64,000 bases of DNA. It comes from Kitasatospora cheerisanensis KCTC 2395. Lineage in GTDB: Bacteria; Actinomycetota; Actinomycetes; Streptomycetales; Streptomycetaceae. Below the pieces are notes generated by a model that worked only from the letters and a program-made list of their open reading frames with translations, was not told the DNA's origin and made no database searches. Shown here one piece after another: positions 56,687 to 64,000 of this stretch. Both the position numbers and the translations under genes were made by a program. The first letter of the stretch is position 1, and every line of letters starts with the position of its first letter. The DNA is taken from assembly GCF_000696185.1 (NCBI RefSeq), contig NZ_KK853997.1, positions 2,294,761 through 2,358,760 of the forward strand, in the 5' to 3' direction.

Positions 56687-58463
56687 ATGGCGGTCTCAGT
56701 AACACTGCCCGCGCTGGGCGAGAGCGTGACCGAAGGCACCGTCACCCGCTGGCTGAAGGCCGAGGGTGAGCGCGTGGAGATGGACGAGCCCCTGCTCGAG
56801 GTCTCCACCGACAAGGTCGACACCGAGATCCCGGCGCCGGCCTCCGGCATCCTGGCCTCGATCAAGGTCGGCGAGGACGAGACCGTCGAGGTGGGCGCCG
56901 AGCTGGCGATCATCGACGACGGCTCCGGCGCCCCCGCCGCCGCCCCGGCGCCCGCCGCCGAGGCCGCTCCGGCTCCGGCCGCCGAGGCTCCGGCCGCGCC
57001 GGTGGCCGAGGCCCCGCCGCCCCCGCCGAGGCCCGGCTGCCGCTCCGGCCGCCGCCGCCCCGTCCGCCGACGCCACCCCCGTGGTGCTGCCGGCGCTGGG
57101 CGAGTCGGTCACCGAGGGCACCGTCACCCGCTGGCTGAAGGCCGAGGGTGACACCGTCGCCGTCGACGAGCCGCTGCTCGAGGTCTCCACCGACAAGGTC
57201 GACACCGAGATCCCCTCCCCCGTGGCGGGCACCCTGGTGAAGATCCTGGTCGGCGAGGACGAGACCGCCGAGGTCGGCGCCCAGCTCGCGCTGATCGGTG
57301 CCGCGGGCGCGGCCGCCGCCGCTCCGGCCCGGCTGCCGCTCCGGCTGCCCCGGCCGCTCCGGCCCGGCGCCCGCCGCCGCTCCGGCTCCGGCCGCTGCCC
57401 CGGCCCCGCGCCGGCCGCTCCTGCCGCCCCGGCCGCTGCCCCGGCTCCGGTTGCCGCCGCCCCGGCCGCTCCGGCCCCGGTCGCCGCTCCCGCTCCGGTT
57501 GCCGCCGCGCCGGCCGCTGCCGCTCCGGCCGCGGACGCCGGTGACGCCTACGTCACCCCGCTGGTGCGCAAGCTCGCCGCCGAGCACGGTGTCGCGCTGT
57601 CCGCCGTCGCCGGTACCGGTGTCGGTGGCCGCATCCGCAAGCAGGACGTGATCGCCGCCGCCGAGGCCGCGAAGGCCGCGCCGGCTCCGGCCGCCGCCCC
57701 CGCTGCCGCCGCCCCGGCGAAGGCCGCCGCCGCTCCTTCCGAGCTGCGTGGCCAGACCGTCAAGATGACCCGCATGCGCAAGGTCATCGGCGACAACATG
57801 CTGAAGGCCCTGCACGAGCAGGCCCAGCTGACCAGCGTGGTCGAGGTGGACGTCACCAAGATCATGTCGCTGCGCGCGAAGGCGAAGGACTCCTTCCTGG
57901 CCCGCGAGGGCGTGAAGCTGTCCCCGATGCCGTTCTTCGTGAAGGCCGCGGCCCAGGCGCTGAAGGCCCACGCGGTCATCAACGCCCGGATCAACGAGGC
58001 CGAGGGCACCATCACCTACTTCGACACCGAGAACATCGGTATCGCGGTGGACTCCGAGAAGGGTCTGATGACCCCGGTCATCAAGGGTGCGGGCGACCTG
58101 AACATCGCCGGCATCTCGAAGAAGACCGCGGAGCTGGCCTCGAAGGTCCGCGGCAACAAGATCACCCCGGACGAGCTGTCCGGTGCGACCTTCACCATCT
58201 CCAACACCGGTTCGCGCGGTGCGCTGTTCGACACCGTCATCGTCCCGCCGAACCAGGTCGCGATCCTGGGCATCGGCGCGACGGTGAAGCGCCCCGTGGT
58301 GATCGAGGCCGACGGCGGCACCGCCATCGGCATCCGCGACATGACCTACCTGTCGCTCTCCTACGACCACCGCCTGGTGGACGGCGCGGACGCCGCCCGC
58401 TACCTGGTCGCGGTCAAGGAGATCCTGGAGGCCGGCGAGTTCGAGGTCGAGCTCGGCCTGTAA
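56687..58463 (+). pseudogene. sucB: 2-oxoglutarate dehydrogenase E2 (dihydrolipoamide succinyltransferase), frame broken in the linkers
   Basis: E2 core subunit with two lipoyl domains (lysine in [11 protein letters not shown], about 56687-56925 and 57082-57300), an E3-binding domain ([15 protein letters not shown], about 57546-57660) and a C-terminal acyltransferase domain ending [14 protein letters not shown] with the HxxxDG active site. The first lipoyl domain is in a different frame from the rest. Both Ala/Pro linkers read as Arg-rich nonsense where bases seem missing (57017-57036, 57326-57410). All domains are intact, so this is more likely sequence error than a dead gene. ATG at 56687. 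Confidence 0.88.
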
Positions 58464-58480
58464 GGCGCCCCGGTTCCGTC

Positions 58481-58520
58481 CGCGAGCCCCGCACCGTCCC
58501 CGGACGGCGCGGGGCTCGCG
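58481..58520 (+). terminator. Hairpin terminator of lpdA-sucB
   Basis: CGCGAGCCCCGC (58481-58492) and GCGGGGCTCGCG (58509-58520), 12 pairs, 18 bases after the stop. Confidence 0.75.
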
Positions 58521-58603
58521 CGCGTCCGGGCACTTGTCGGGCTGTGCCGTCGGCGGTGCGATCGGGTGCGGGCGCGGTGCGGATTGTGGATGCTTGAGCG
58601 GTG

Positions 58604-59119
58604 ATGGACGAGACGGCATTCTGGCAGCTGATCGACGACTCCCGGGACGCGGCCGGGGGTGATCCGGACGAGCAGGCGCAGGCCTTGGTGGAACGGCTGA
58701 TGGGGCTGACCCCCGACGACGTGCTGGACTTCGCCCGGCAGTTCGAGGCGCGGTTCCAGCGGGCCTACACGGTGGAGCTGTGGGGCGCCGCGTACCTGCT
58801 GCTCGGCGGGGCCTCCGAGGACAGCTTCGACTACTTCCGCTGCTGGCTGATCGGCCAGGGCCGGGAGGTCTTCGAGGGCGGGGTGCACGACCCGGACGAA
58901 CTCGCCGAGCTGCTCCCCGACTTCGACGAGGAGGAGGACGGCGACGCCGAGGAGCTCGGCTACGCCGCCGACGAGGCGTACGAGCGGCTGACCGGCCTGC
59001 CGCTGCCGGACCTGGGGGTCCGTCAGCCGCCGGTGGCGCAGGGCGCGCCGTTCGACTTCGCGGACAAGACGGTGATGGCGGCCCGCTACCCCCGGCTGTG
59101 GGAGCTGTACGGGGACTGA
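58604..59119 (+). CDS. DUF4240-family protein
   Basis: 171 residues. Opens with DETAFWQLIDDSRDAAGG and continues with the DUF4240 pattern (LDFARQFEARFQRAY, FDYFRCWLIGQGREVF, DPDELAELL, YAADEAYERLTG). Soluble, acidic, with no catalytic residue identified. Often found near stress or toxin-related genes, but nothing here supports that. ATG at 58604; a GTG directly before it (58601) is an equal alternative. Confidence 0.87.
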   Translation: MDETAFWQLIDDSRDAAGGDPDEQAQALVERLMGLTPDDVLDFARQFEARFQRAYTVELWGAAYLLLGGASEDSFDYFRCWLIGQGREVFEGGVHDPDELAELLPDFDEEEDGDAEELGYAADEAYERLTGLPLPDLGVRQPPVAQGAPFDFADKTVMAARYPRLWELYGD

Positions 59120-59141
59120 CGGGCCGTCGGAGGCCGTCGGC

Positions 59142-59197
59142 GCCTGCTGCTCGGCCTGCTGCCCGGTCTGCTGCCTGCTGCTCGGTGCCTGCTGCGG
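59142..59197. repeat. CTGCTG-rich imperfect short tandem repeat
   Basis: Units such as GCCTGCTGCTCG, GCCTGCTGCCCG and GTGCCTGCTGCGGG follow each other between the convergent DUF4240 and DUF2510 genes. Non-coding simple repeat. Confidence 0.6.
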
Positions 59198-59200
59198 GCG

Positions 59201-60088
59201 TCAGGAGGCCTGGCGGATGCCGTGCATGATCCGGTCGAGCACGGCGGGCTGCGGGGCCTTGGGGTCGTCGTCCACGCCGCCGTGCAGGATCACGTAGCCG
59301 CCGCCGCTCGCCGGGACGGCCGCCACCACCACGTAGCCGGCCGGGCCCTCGGCCTGCGGGTGGACGTACCAGCGGATCGCCCAGCCGGACGCGCCCGCGA
59401 CGTCGAGGGTGCCGGAGCTCTGCTCGTCGTGGTCCTTCAGGTCGCCGAAGACGCTGGGGGCGTAGGCGGCGATCTCGTGCTCGGCGGCGGTCCGCGCGTC
59501 CGGGGCGTCGACCGGATCGGCGGCGACGGCGAACTGGCCGCGCACGCACAGCGAGCTGGACTGGCTGCACGCGTACTGGCCGGAGATCTCCAGCACGGAC
59601 GCCTGGTCGGTGGCGGGCTCGGCCGTCCAGCCCTCGGGCAGCGGCACGCCCCAGCCGTGCGTCCGGTCGGCGATGGTCAGGGACGGGTCGATGCTGCCGT
59701 CCGGCGTCGGGGAACTGCTCCGGGACGGGCCCGGGCTGGACGTGGCGATGGTGAGCGACGGCGACGGGTCGGGCTTCTTCGCGGCCTCGGGCTGCAGCGC
59801 CCACACGGCGACGGCGACCGCGCCGATCACCACCGCGACCACGGCGCCGGTCGCCCCGAGCACCAGGCCGCGACCGCCGCCCCCGTTCGGCGGTGACGGC
59901 GGGGCGGTGCTCGGGCCGGCGCTCCAGGACTCGGCCGTGGTGGCCGGGCCGGTGCTCCAGGACTGGGTGACGGCGTCGTTCAGCCGGTTCGCCGGGCGGT
60001 GGGAGTCCGTCCAGGCGCTGCCGTCCCACCAGCGTTCCTGTCCGGTGCCGGGGACGGGGTACCAACCGGGCGGCGTCGGATTGCTCAC
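59201..60088 (-). CDS. DUF2510-domain membrane protein
   Basis: 295 residues. The N-terminal DUF2510 motif is PPGWYPVPGTGQERWWDGSA; a Ser/Thr/Pro linker, one membrane segment (GLVLGATGAVVAVVIGAVAV) and a second Pro/Ser linker precede an outside domain of about 170 residues with a Cys pair (YACSQSSSLCVRG), probably a disulfide. Function unknown. GTG at 60088 has no ribosome site, but TACGGT lies six bases upstream. Confidence 0.85.
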   Translation of the reverse strand: MSNPTPPGWYPVPGTGQERWWDGSAWTDSHRPANRLNDAVTQSWSTGPATTAESWSAGPSTAPPSPPNGGGGRGLVLGATGAVVAVVIGAVAVAVWALQPEAAKKPDPSPSLTIATSSPGPSRSSSPTPDGSIDPSLTIADRTHGWGVPLPEGWTAEPATDQASVLEISGQYACSQSSSLCVRGQFAVAADPVDAPDARTAAEHEIAAYAPSVFGDLKDHDEQSSGTLDVAGASGWAIRWYVHPQAEGPAGYVVVAAVPASGGGYVILHGGVDDDPKAPQPAVLDRIMHGIRQAS

Positions 60089-60100
60089 GCCGGTACCGTA
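60089..60100 (-). promoter_or_regulatory. Putative leaderless promoter (-10 TACGGT, then GTG)
   Basis: Reverse-strand TACGGT (60100-60095), six bases (ACCGGC), GTG at 60088. Confidence 0.55.
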
Positions 60101-60187
60101 CCGCCCTGCCCCTGCGCCCGGGAGCGCCGGGTCGGTCACGAATCGGGCAGCGCCGCAGGGCAGTTGACGGACCGAGAGGATCGTCGG

Positions 60188-60691
60188 TCAGTCCAGGGCC
60201 CGGCCCATCCACACGTCGTCGACGTAGGCGTCCTCCAGCAGGAAGTGTCCGGGCAGCACACCGAGCACCTCGAACCCGTTGCGCTCGTACAGCCGCCGGG
60301 CGGGAGCGTTGTGGCCGAGCACCCGCAGCGTCAGCCGGCGGGCGCCGGCCGCGCGGGCGGCGTCGCAGGCGGCGGCGAGCAGGGCGTCGCCGACGCCCCG
60401 GCCACGGGCCTGCGGGAGCAGCGCCAGGCCCTGGATCTGCCGGACATGGGCGTTCGACGCCAGCGGGATCTCCTGCACCTGGCGGATGTAGCCGACCACC
60501 TCGCCGTCGAGCTCGGCGACCAGGTACTGATCGGGCCGGTGCTGCGGATCGAAGACGGGCGCATCGGCCGCCCCCTTCGGAGCGACTTCGCTCAGCGGTG
60601 ACCAGACGGCATGGTCGACGGCGCGAATCGCCTGCTCGTCCAGCTCCTGCGCGGGTCGGATGATCGGATCGGTCGATGGCATGGCCGCCAT
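60188..60691 (-). CDS. GNAT-family N-acetyltransferase
   Basis: 167 residues: IIRPAQELDEQAIRAVDHAVW, then ELDGEVVGYIRQVQE, the acetyl-CoA loop LLPQARGRGVGDALLAAACD near residue 98, and RRLYERNGFEVLGVLPGH. Single GNAT domain; substrate unknown. ATG at 60691 or at 60682. Ribosome site weak. It faces the repeat-rich 739-base gap on its 5' side. Confidence 0.88.
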   Translation of the reverse strand: MAAMPSTDPIIRPAQELDEQAIRAVDHAVWSPLSEVAPKGAADAPVFDPQHRPDQYLVAELDGEVVGYIRQVQEIPLASNAHVRQIQGLALLPQARGRGVGDALLAAACDAARAAGARRLTLRVLGHNAPARRLYERNGFEVLGVLPGHFLLEDAYVDDVWMGRALD

Positions 60692-61430
60692 GGTAGGCGC
60701 ACCCCATCCGTTCGTGCCGGGAATTGTCTCCGCGCCAAGGGGCAGGCGGAACGCGAGCGCCCTGCGCGGGCGGCGTCGGAACGGAAGGCGGACGGGGTGG
60801 ACGACGGAGAACGAGAAGCGCCGCAGCGCACGGGCGCACCGGACTGCTGCGGGCAACGGACGCGGCGGCAGGCACCACGGCTCCCGGCAGGTCGGGCGAT
60901 CGGCAGACGGATCAGCTGGTCGGCGGAGAACGAGCAACGCCGGGCCGGAGAACGGACACGGCGCACGCAGCACCGGGACCGCCCGGAGCGGCCGGACGGC
61001 GTCGGAGCGGACGGTGGACCGGGCGGACGGCGGGGAACGAGAAGCGCCACAGGCCGCGGGCGCACCGGGGACGAGCCCGGGCCGCTGCGGCCGACGAACG
61101 CGGCGGCTCCCGGCGGGCCGGGCGATCGGCAGACGGATCAGGTGGTCGGCGGAGAACGAGCGACGCCGGGCCGGACCTCGTGGACAGGCCCGACTGTTGC
61201 CAGCGGGCGAACAGCGGCGGGCCGCAGGCCGTGCGTGCGGGCGGGTACCGGGAAGCTGCGGGCGGGTCGGGTGATCGGCCGAGGGCCGGGTCGGGGGCGC
61301 GCGGCGCGGGACCGGGCTCGGTGTGCCGGTGGTCGGGGCTGCGCTGAGGTGGCGTCAACTCTGGACAGACCGGGGCGGTGTGCGGGTCGTAGCCGTCGGC
61401 GGGGTCGTGAGGGCTGGGAGGATGGGCGGT
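60692..61430. other. 739-base gene-free region, GNAT / SDR epimerase
   Basis: Divergent intergenic region dominated by the 226-base tandem duplication (60780-61231). Long open frames exist on both strands, but all are Arg/Gly/Ala-rich, overlap each other and change frame between repeat copies, so I do not call them genes. The two promoters must lie near its ends. Confidence 0.6.
60780..61231. repeat. Imperfect tandem duplication, period 226 bases, with about 113-base subunits
   Basis: GGAGAACGAGAAGCGCC at 60806 recurs as GGGGAACGAGAAGCGCC at 61032; GGGCGATCGGCAGACGGATC at 60894 recurs at 61120. Both are 226 bases apart. A related block, GGAGAACGAGC-ACGCC at 60925 and 61151, splits each unit at 119 bases. 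A partial older copy lies before 60806 (CGGCGTCGGA, GGACGGGGTGGACGAC). Confidence 0.8.
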
Positions 61431-62350
61431 ATGCGTATCGCGGTGACAGGTTCCACGGGGTTGATCGGGTCCGCGCTGGTGGACTCCTTGGTGGGGGACG
61501 GGCACGAGGTGCTGCGGCTGGTGCGGCGGCGGTCGCGGACCGGGCCGCAGGCGGACGGGACGGTCGGGGTGGGGTGGAACCCGCTGCTGATGCAGATCGA
61601 CGGCGCCGCGCTGGAGGGTGTGGACGCGGTGGTGCACCTGGCCGGGGCGGGCGTCGGGGACCGGCGGTGGTCGGACGCCTACCGGCGGGAGATCCGGGAC
61701 AGCCGGGTGCTCGGCACCGAGACGCTGGCCGCCGCGCTGTCCCGGCTGAAGACGCCGCCGGAGGTGCTGGTGAGCGCGTCGGCGGTCGGCTGGTACGGGC
61801 AGACCGGCGACCAGGTGATCGACGAGCGGGCGCCCAGCGGCAGCGACTTCCTGTCCGTGGTGTGCCAGGAGTGGGAGGGGCCGCGCAGCCCGCCGCGGAC
61901 GCCGGGATCCGGGTGGTGCACCCGCGCACCGGGCTGGTGTTCGATCCGCGGGGCGGTGCGGGGGCCCGGCTGCTGCCGCCGTTCAAGCTCGGGCTGGGCG
62001 GCCGGCTCGGCAGCGGCCGTCAGTACTGGAGCCTGATCTCACTGGCCGACGAGGTCGCCGCGCTCCGTTTCCTGGTGGAGCACCGGGAGTTGAGCGGTCC
62101 GGTCAACGTGACCGGGCCCGCGCCGGTCACCAACGCCGAGCTGACCACCGAGCTGTCCGGGCAGTTGGGGCGGCCCGCGGTGTTCGCGGTGCCGGAGTGG
62201 GCGTTGCGCGCGGTGCTCGGGGAGATGGCCGTCGAGGTGGTGGGCAGTCACCGGGTGGTGCCGAGGGCCCTGTTGGACGCGGGGTTCGAGTTCGGTGACC
62301 CGGACTTGGCGTCGATTGTGTCGGCGGCGTTGGGGCGGCGTTCTTCCTGA
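61431..62350 (+). pseudogene. TIGR01777/DUF1731-family SDR epimerase, frame broken at 61877-61880
   Basis: Extended short-chain dehydrogenase-like protein of about 305 residues once repaired. NAD(P) motif VTGSTGLIGSALVDSLV at the start, VVHLAGAGVGDRRWSDAYR, VSASAVGWYGQTGD, then RVVHPRTGLVFDP, and the C-terminal DUF1731 region (PVNVTGPAPVTNAELTTE, VPEWALRAVLGEMA). The two halves are in different frames. One G added to GGGG at 61877-61880 gives CQEWEGAAQPAADAG and joins them cleanly. ATG at 61431 after GGGAGG. Probably intact in the organism; function of the family is unknown. Confidence 0.87.
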
Positions 62351-62690
62351 CGCCTCCGCAATGGGCTCCTGACGGCACGTCAGGGGGGCGCACGGGTGCA
62401 TGGGGACGGCGCGTGGGGTGTGAACGGTGACAGTGTGCGCCCGTTCCTGCTCTGCGCGCCAGGTTTGACGCACGGTGGGTGACCGAACCGAATCGACGTG
62501 TTCCCGCTTCCGGTCCGATCACCCGATTGGGTATCCGGCGCTTGTCTGGGTAGCCGGGTGACTGGGCATCACACCGACGGACCACGTTGTCCTGTCCCCC
62601 GCGGCCCGCCCCGGCACCCACCCGCACGCTCGCGGGCACCGCCGCGCGCGGCGGCCGCGGAGGGCTCCGCCAGGGAGGGAGCACCCACTC
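62351..62690. other. 340-base gap before the FAD oxidoreductase
   Basis: Contains a short hairpin (62368-62384) after the SDR gene; the rest should hold the oxidoreductase promoter, but no clear -35/-10 is visible. No credible ORF. Confidence 0.55.
62368..62384 (+). terminator. Short hairpin after the SDR gene
   Basis: CCTGACG (62368-62374), loop GCA, CGTCAGG (62378-62384), followed by a G-rich stretch. Confidence 0.45.
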
Positions 62691-64000
62691 GTGCCCGCAC
62701 ATGACTTCATCAGCCGTGTCCACGCCACCGACCCCGACGCGATCGTGGTCGGCGCAGGCGTCGCCGGGCTGGCCACCGCTGCCGCACTGACCGCCCGGGG
62801 CCTGCACGTCCAGGTCCTGGAGGCCACCGAGCGCGTCGGCGGCCGCACCGCCACCCGGGAACTCGACGGCTTCCGCCTCGACCTCGGCGGCCACCTGCTC
62901 AACACCGCCCATCCCGAACTCGGCCGCAGCCTCGACCTGGACCGGCTGGAGCTCCGCCCGCTCGCCCCGGGCGTCCTGGTGCACAGCAGCGGCCGCACCT
63001 ACCGGGCCGGCGACCCGCACCTCACCCCCGCCCGGCAGGCAGCCACCCGCAGCCCGCTCGGCACCCCGCTGGACCGGGCCCGGCTGGCCGCCATGCTGTC
63101 CCGCCTCGCCGCCACCCCCACCGCCAAGCTGGCGGCCCGTCAGGAGACCACCGCGGCCCGGGCGCTGGCCGACCGCGGCCTGCCCGCCCGCACCGTGGAC
63201 GGCTTCCTGCGTCCGCTGCTCGCCGCGCTGCTGTCCGACCCGGCGCTGGGCACCTCCAGCCGGGTCGCCGACCTGGTGCTGCGGGCCTACGCCCAGGGGC
63301 GGCTGTGCCTCCCGGCGGCGGGGATCGGCGCCGTCCCCGCCCAGCTGGCGGCCGCACTGCCCGAGGGGACGGTGCGGTTCGGCGTGGAGGTCACCTCGGT
63401 CGGCGCGGACGGCGTGGAGACCGCCGCGCACGGCCGGATCCGGGCCCGCGCGGTGGTCGTCGCCACCGACGCGGCGACCGCCGGCGCGCTGCTCCCGGGG
63501 CTGCGGCAGCCCGGGTTCCACCCCGTCACCACCTACTACCACGCGGCCAACCGCTCCCCGCTGGGCGAGCCGATGCTGCTGCTGGACGCCGAACGCTCCG
63601 GCATCTCGCACTCGCTGGTGCTCAGCGACGCCGACCCGTCCTACGCCCCCGACGGCCGCGCGCTGATCGCCACCACCGTGCTCGGCCGCCGCGCCTTCGA
63701 CTCCGGCGGCCCGGCCGGCGACGAGCCGGCGGTCCGCCGCCGGCTGGCCGAGCTGTACGGCGTCTCCACCGCCGCCTGGGAGTTCCTGACGGTCCGCCAC
63801 GTCCCGGACGCGGTGGTCTCGATGCCTCCGCCGCACCACTTCCGCCGCTCCGTCCGCCTGCTGGCCGGCCTCTACGTCTGCGGCGACCACCGCGACACCG
63901 GCACCCTCAACGGCGCCCTCGCCTCGGCCCGCCGGGCCGCGGGCGCGGTGCTGCGCGACCTGGGGGTGCGGACGGACCCGGGGGTCGTCGAGGCAGCGGC
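62691..64000 (+). CDS. FAD-dependent oxidoreductase (amine-oxidase/protoporphyrinogen-oxidase type), cut by window end
   Basis: At least 436 residues, no stop before the edge. The dinucleotide-binding motif is IVVGAGVAGLATAAAL near residue 24, then VLEATERVGGRTATRELDGF, and the C-terminal FAD motif YVCGDHRDTGTLNGALASAR near 403. This is the NAD(P)-binding Rossmann flavoprotein family that includes monoamine oxidases, phytoene desaturases and protoporphyrinogen oxidases; the substrate is unclear. GTG at 62691, nine bases after AGGGAGGGAG. Confidence 0.88.
   Translation, partial: MPAHDFISRVHATDPDAIVVGAGVAGLATAAALTARGLHVQVLEATERVGGRTATRELDGFRLDLGGHLLNTAHPELGRSLDLDRLELRPLAPGVLVHSSGRTYRAGDPHLTPARQAATRSPLGTPLDRARLAAMLSRLAATPTAKLAARQETTAARALADRGLPARTVDGFLRPLLAALLSDPALGTSSRVADLVLRAYAQGRLCLPAAGIGAVPAQLAAALPEGTVRFGVEVTSVGADGVETAAHGRIRARAVVVATDAATAGALLPGLRQPGFHPVTTYYHAANRSPLGEPMLLLDAERSGISHSLVLSDADPSYAPDGRALIATTVLGRRAFDSGGPAGDEPAVRRRLAELYGVSTAAWEFLTVRHVPDAVVSMPPPHHFRRSVRLLAGLYVCGDHRDTGTLNGALASARRAAGAVLRDLGVRTDPGVVEAA

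Noticed and set aside
56910-60878. Reverse-strand ORF of more than 1300 codons across sucB and later genes
   Set aside because: Artefact of GC-rich sequence without stops; its translation is low-complexity and antisense to clear genes.
60780-61231. CRISPR-like array
   Set aside because: Only two to four long imperfect repeats, no short constant repeat with unique spacers, and no cas genes.
60611-61320. Long open frames on both strands through the 226-base repeat
   Set aside because: Several overlap in different frames, the repeat period shifts frame between copies, and the translations are low-complexity Arg/Gly/Ala.

Overview
The window is chromosomal DNA of very high GC content, with nearly every third codon position G or C, frequent GTG and TTG starts, and short gaps. 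Gene content and order match the conserved core of a streptomycete: glucokinase, PimB-type mannosyltransferase, tandem NlpC/P60 hydrolases, trpD, ctaE-qcrCAB, ctaCDF, adenosine-kinase-like PfkB, erpA, nadA, pspA, cobUTS, pepA, lpdA and sucB. Streptomyces or Kitasatospora is my inference. There is no tRNA, rRNA, insertion sequence, CRISPR array or phage gene.

Layout. 1-12 kb: lipid and sugar genes (PlsC, alpha/beta hydrolase, glucokinase, a three-gene SRPBCC/ArsA-like operon, acyl-CoA ligase, PimB, a GT87-type membrane protein, a PfkB kinase). 12-20 kb: cell-wall block with a metallopeptidase, three NlpC/P60 paralogues in a row and an NYN-domain protein; the middle NlpC/P60 gene has a ydaO-type c-di-AMP riboswitch in its leader. 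19.6-24 kb: rhomboid/AsnC pair, a SufS-like enzyme behind a SAM-IV riboswitch, trpD and an orphan degenerate receiver. 24-37.6 kb: the respiratory bc1-aa3 genes in two blocks (ctaE-qcrCAB, forward; ctaC-ctaD-ctaF, reverse). Between them lies an accessory module (GntR, amidohydrolase, TetR, NCS1 permease) and an L,D-transpeptidase. 38-53 kb: sulfur and cofactor genes (IscS-TusA fusion, ErpA, NadA, CobU/CobT/CobS), a PLP decarboxylase with its AsnC neighbour, and PspA/PspAA. 53-64 kb: PepA, E3 and E2 of the 2-oxo acid dehydrogenases, then less conserved genes and an oxidoreductase cut by the window end.

Regulation visible in the sequence includes the two riboswitches, many intergenic hairpins that fit terminators, a clean TetR operator in a divergent promoter, a CTTGCAG-type inverted repeat before a sugar kinase, and four genes with TANNNT-N6-GTG starts that look leaderless.

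The least explained stretch is the roughly 740-base gap at 60.7-61.4 kb. It holds an imperfect tandem duplication with a 226-base period, not a multiple of three. Separately, four genes (metallopeptidase, L,D-transpeptidase, sucB, SDR epimerase) have frames broken in runs of C or G. This looks more like missing bases in the sequence than true gene decay.
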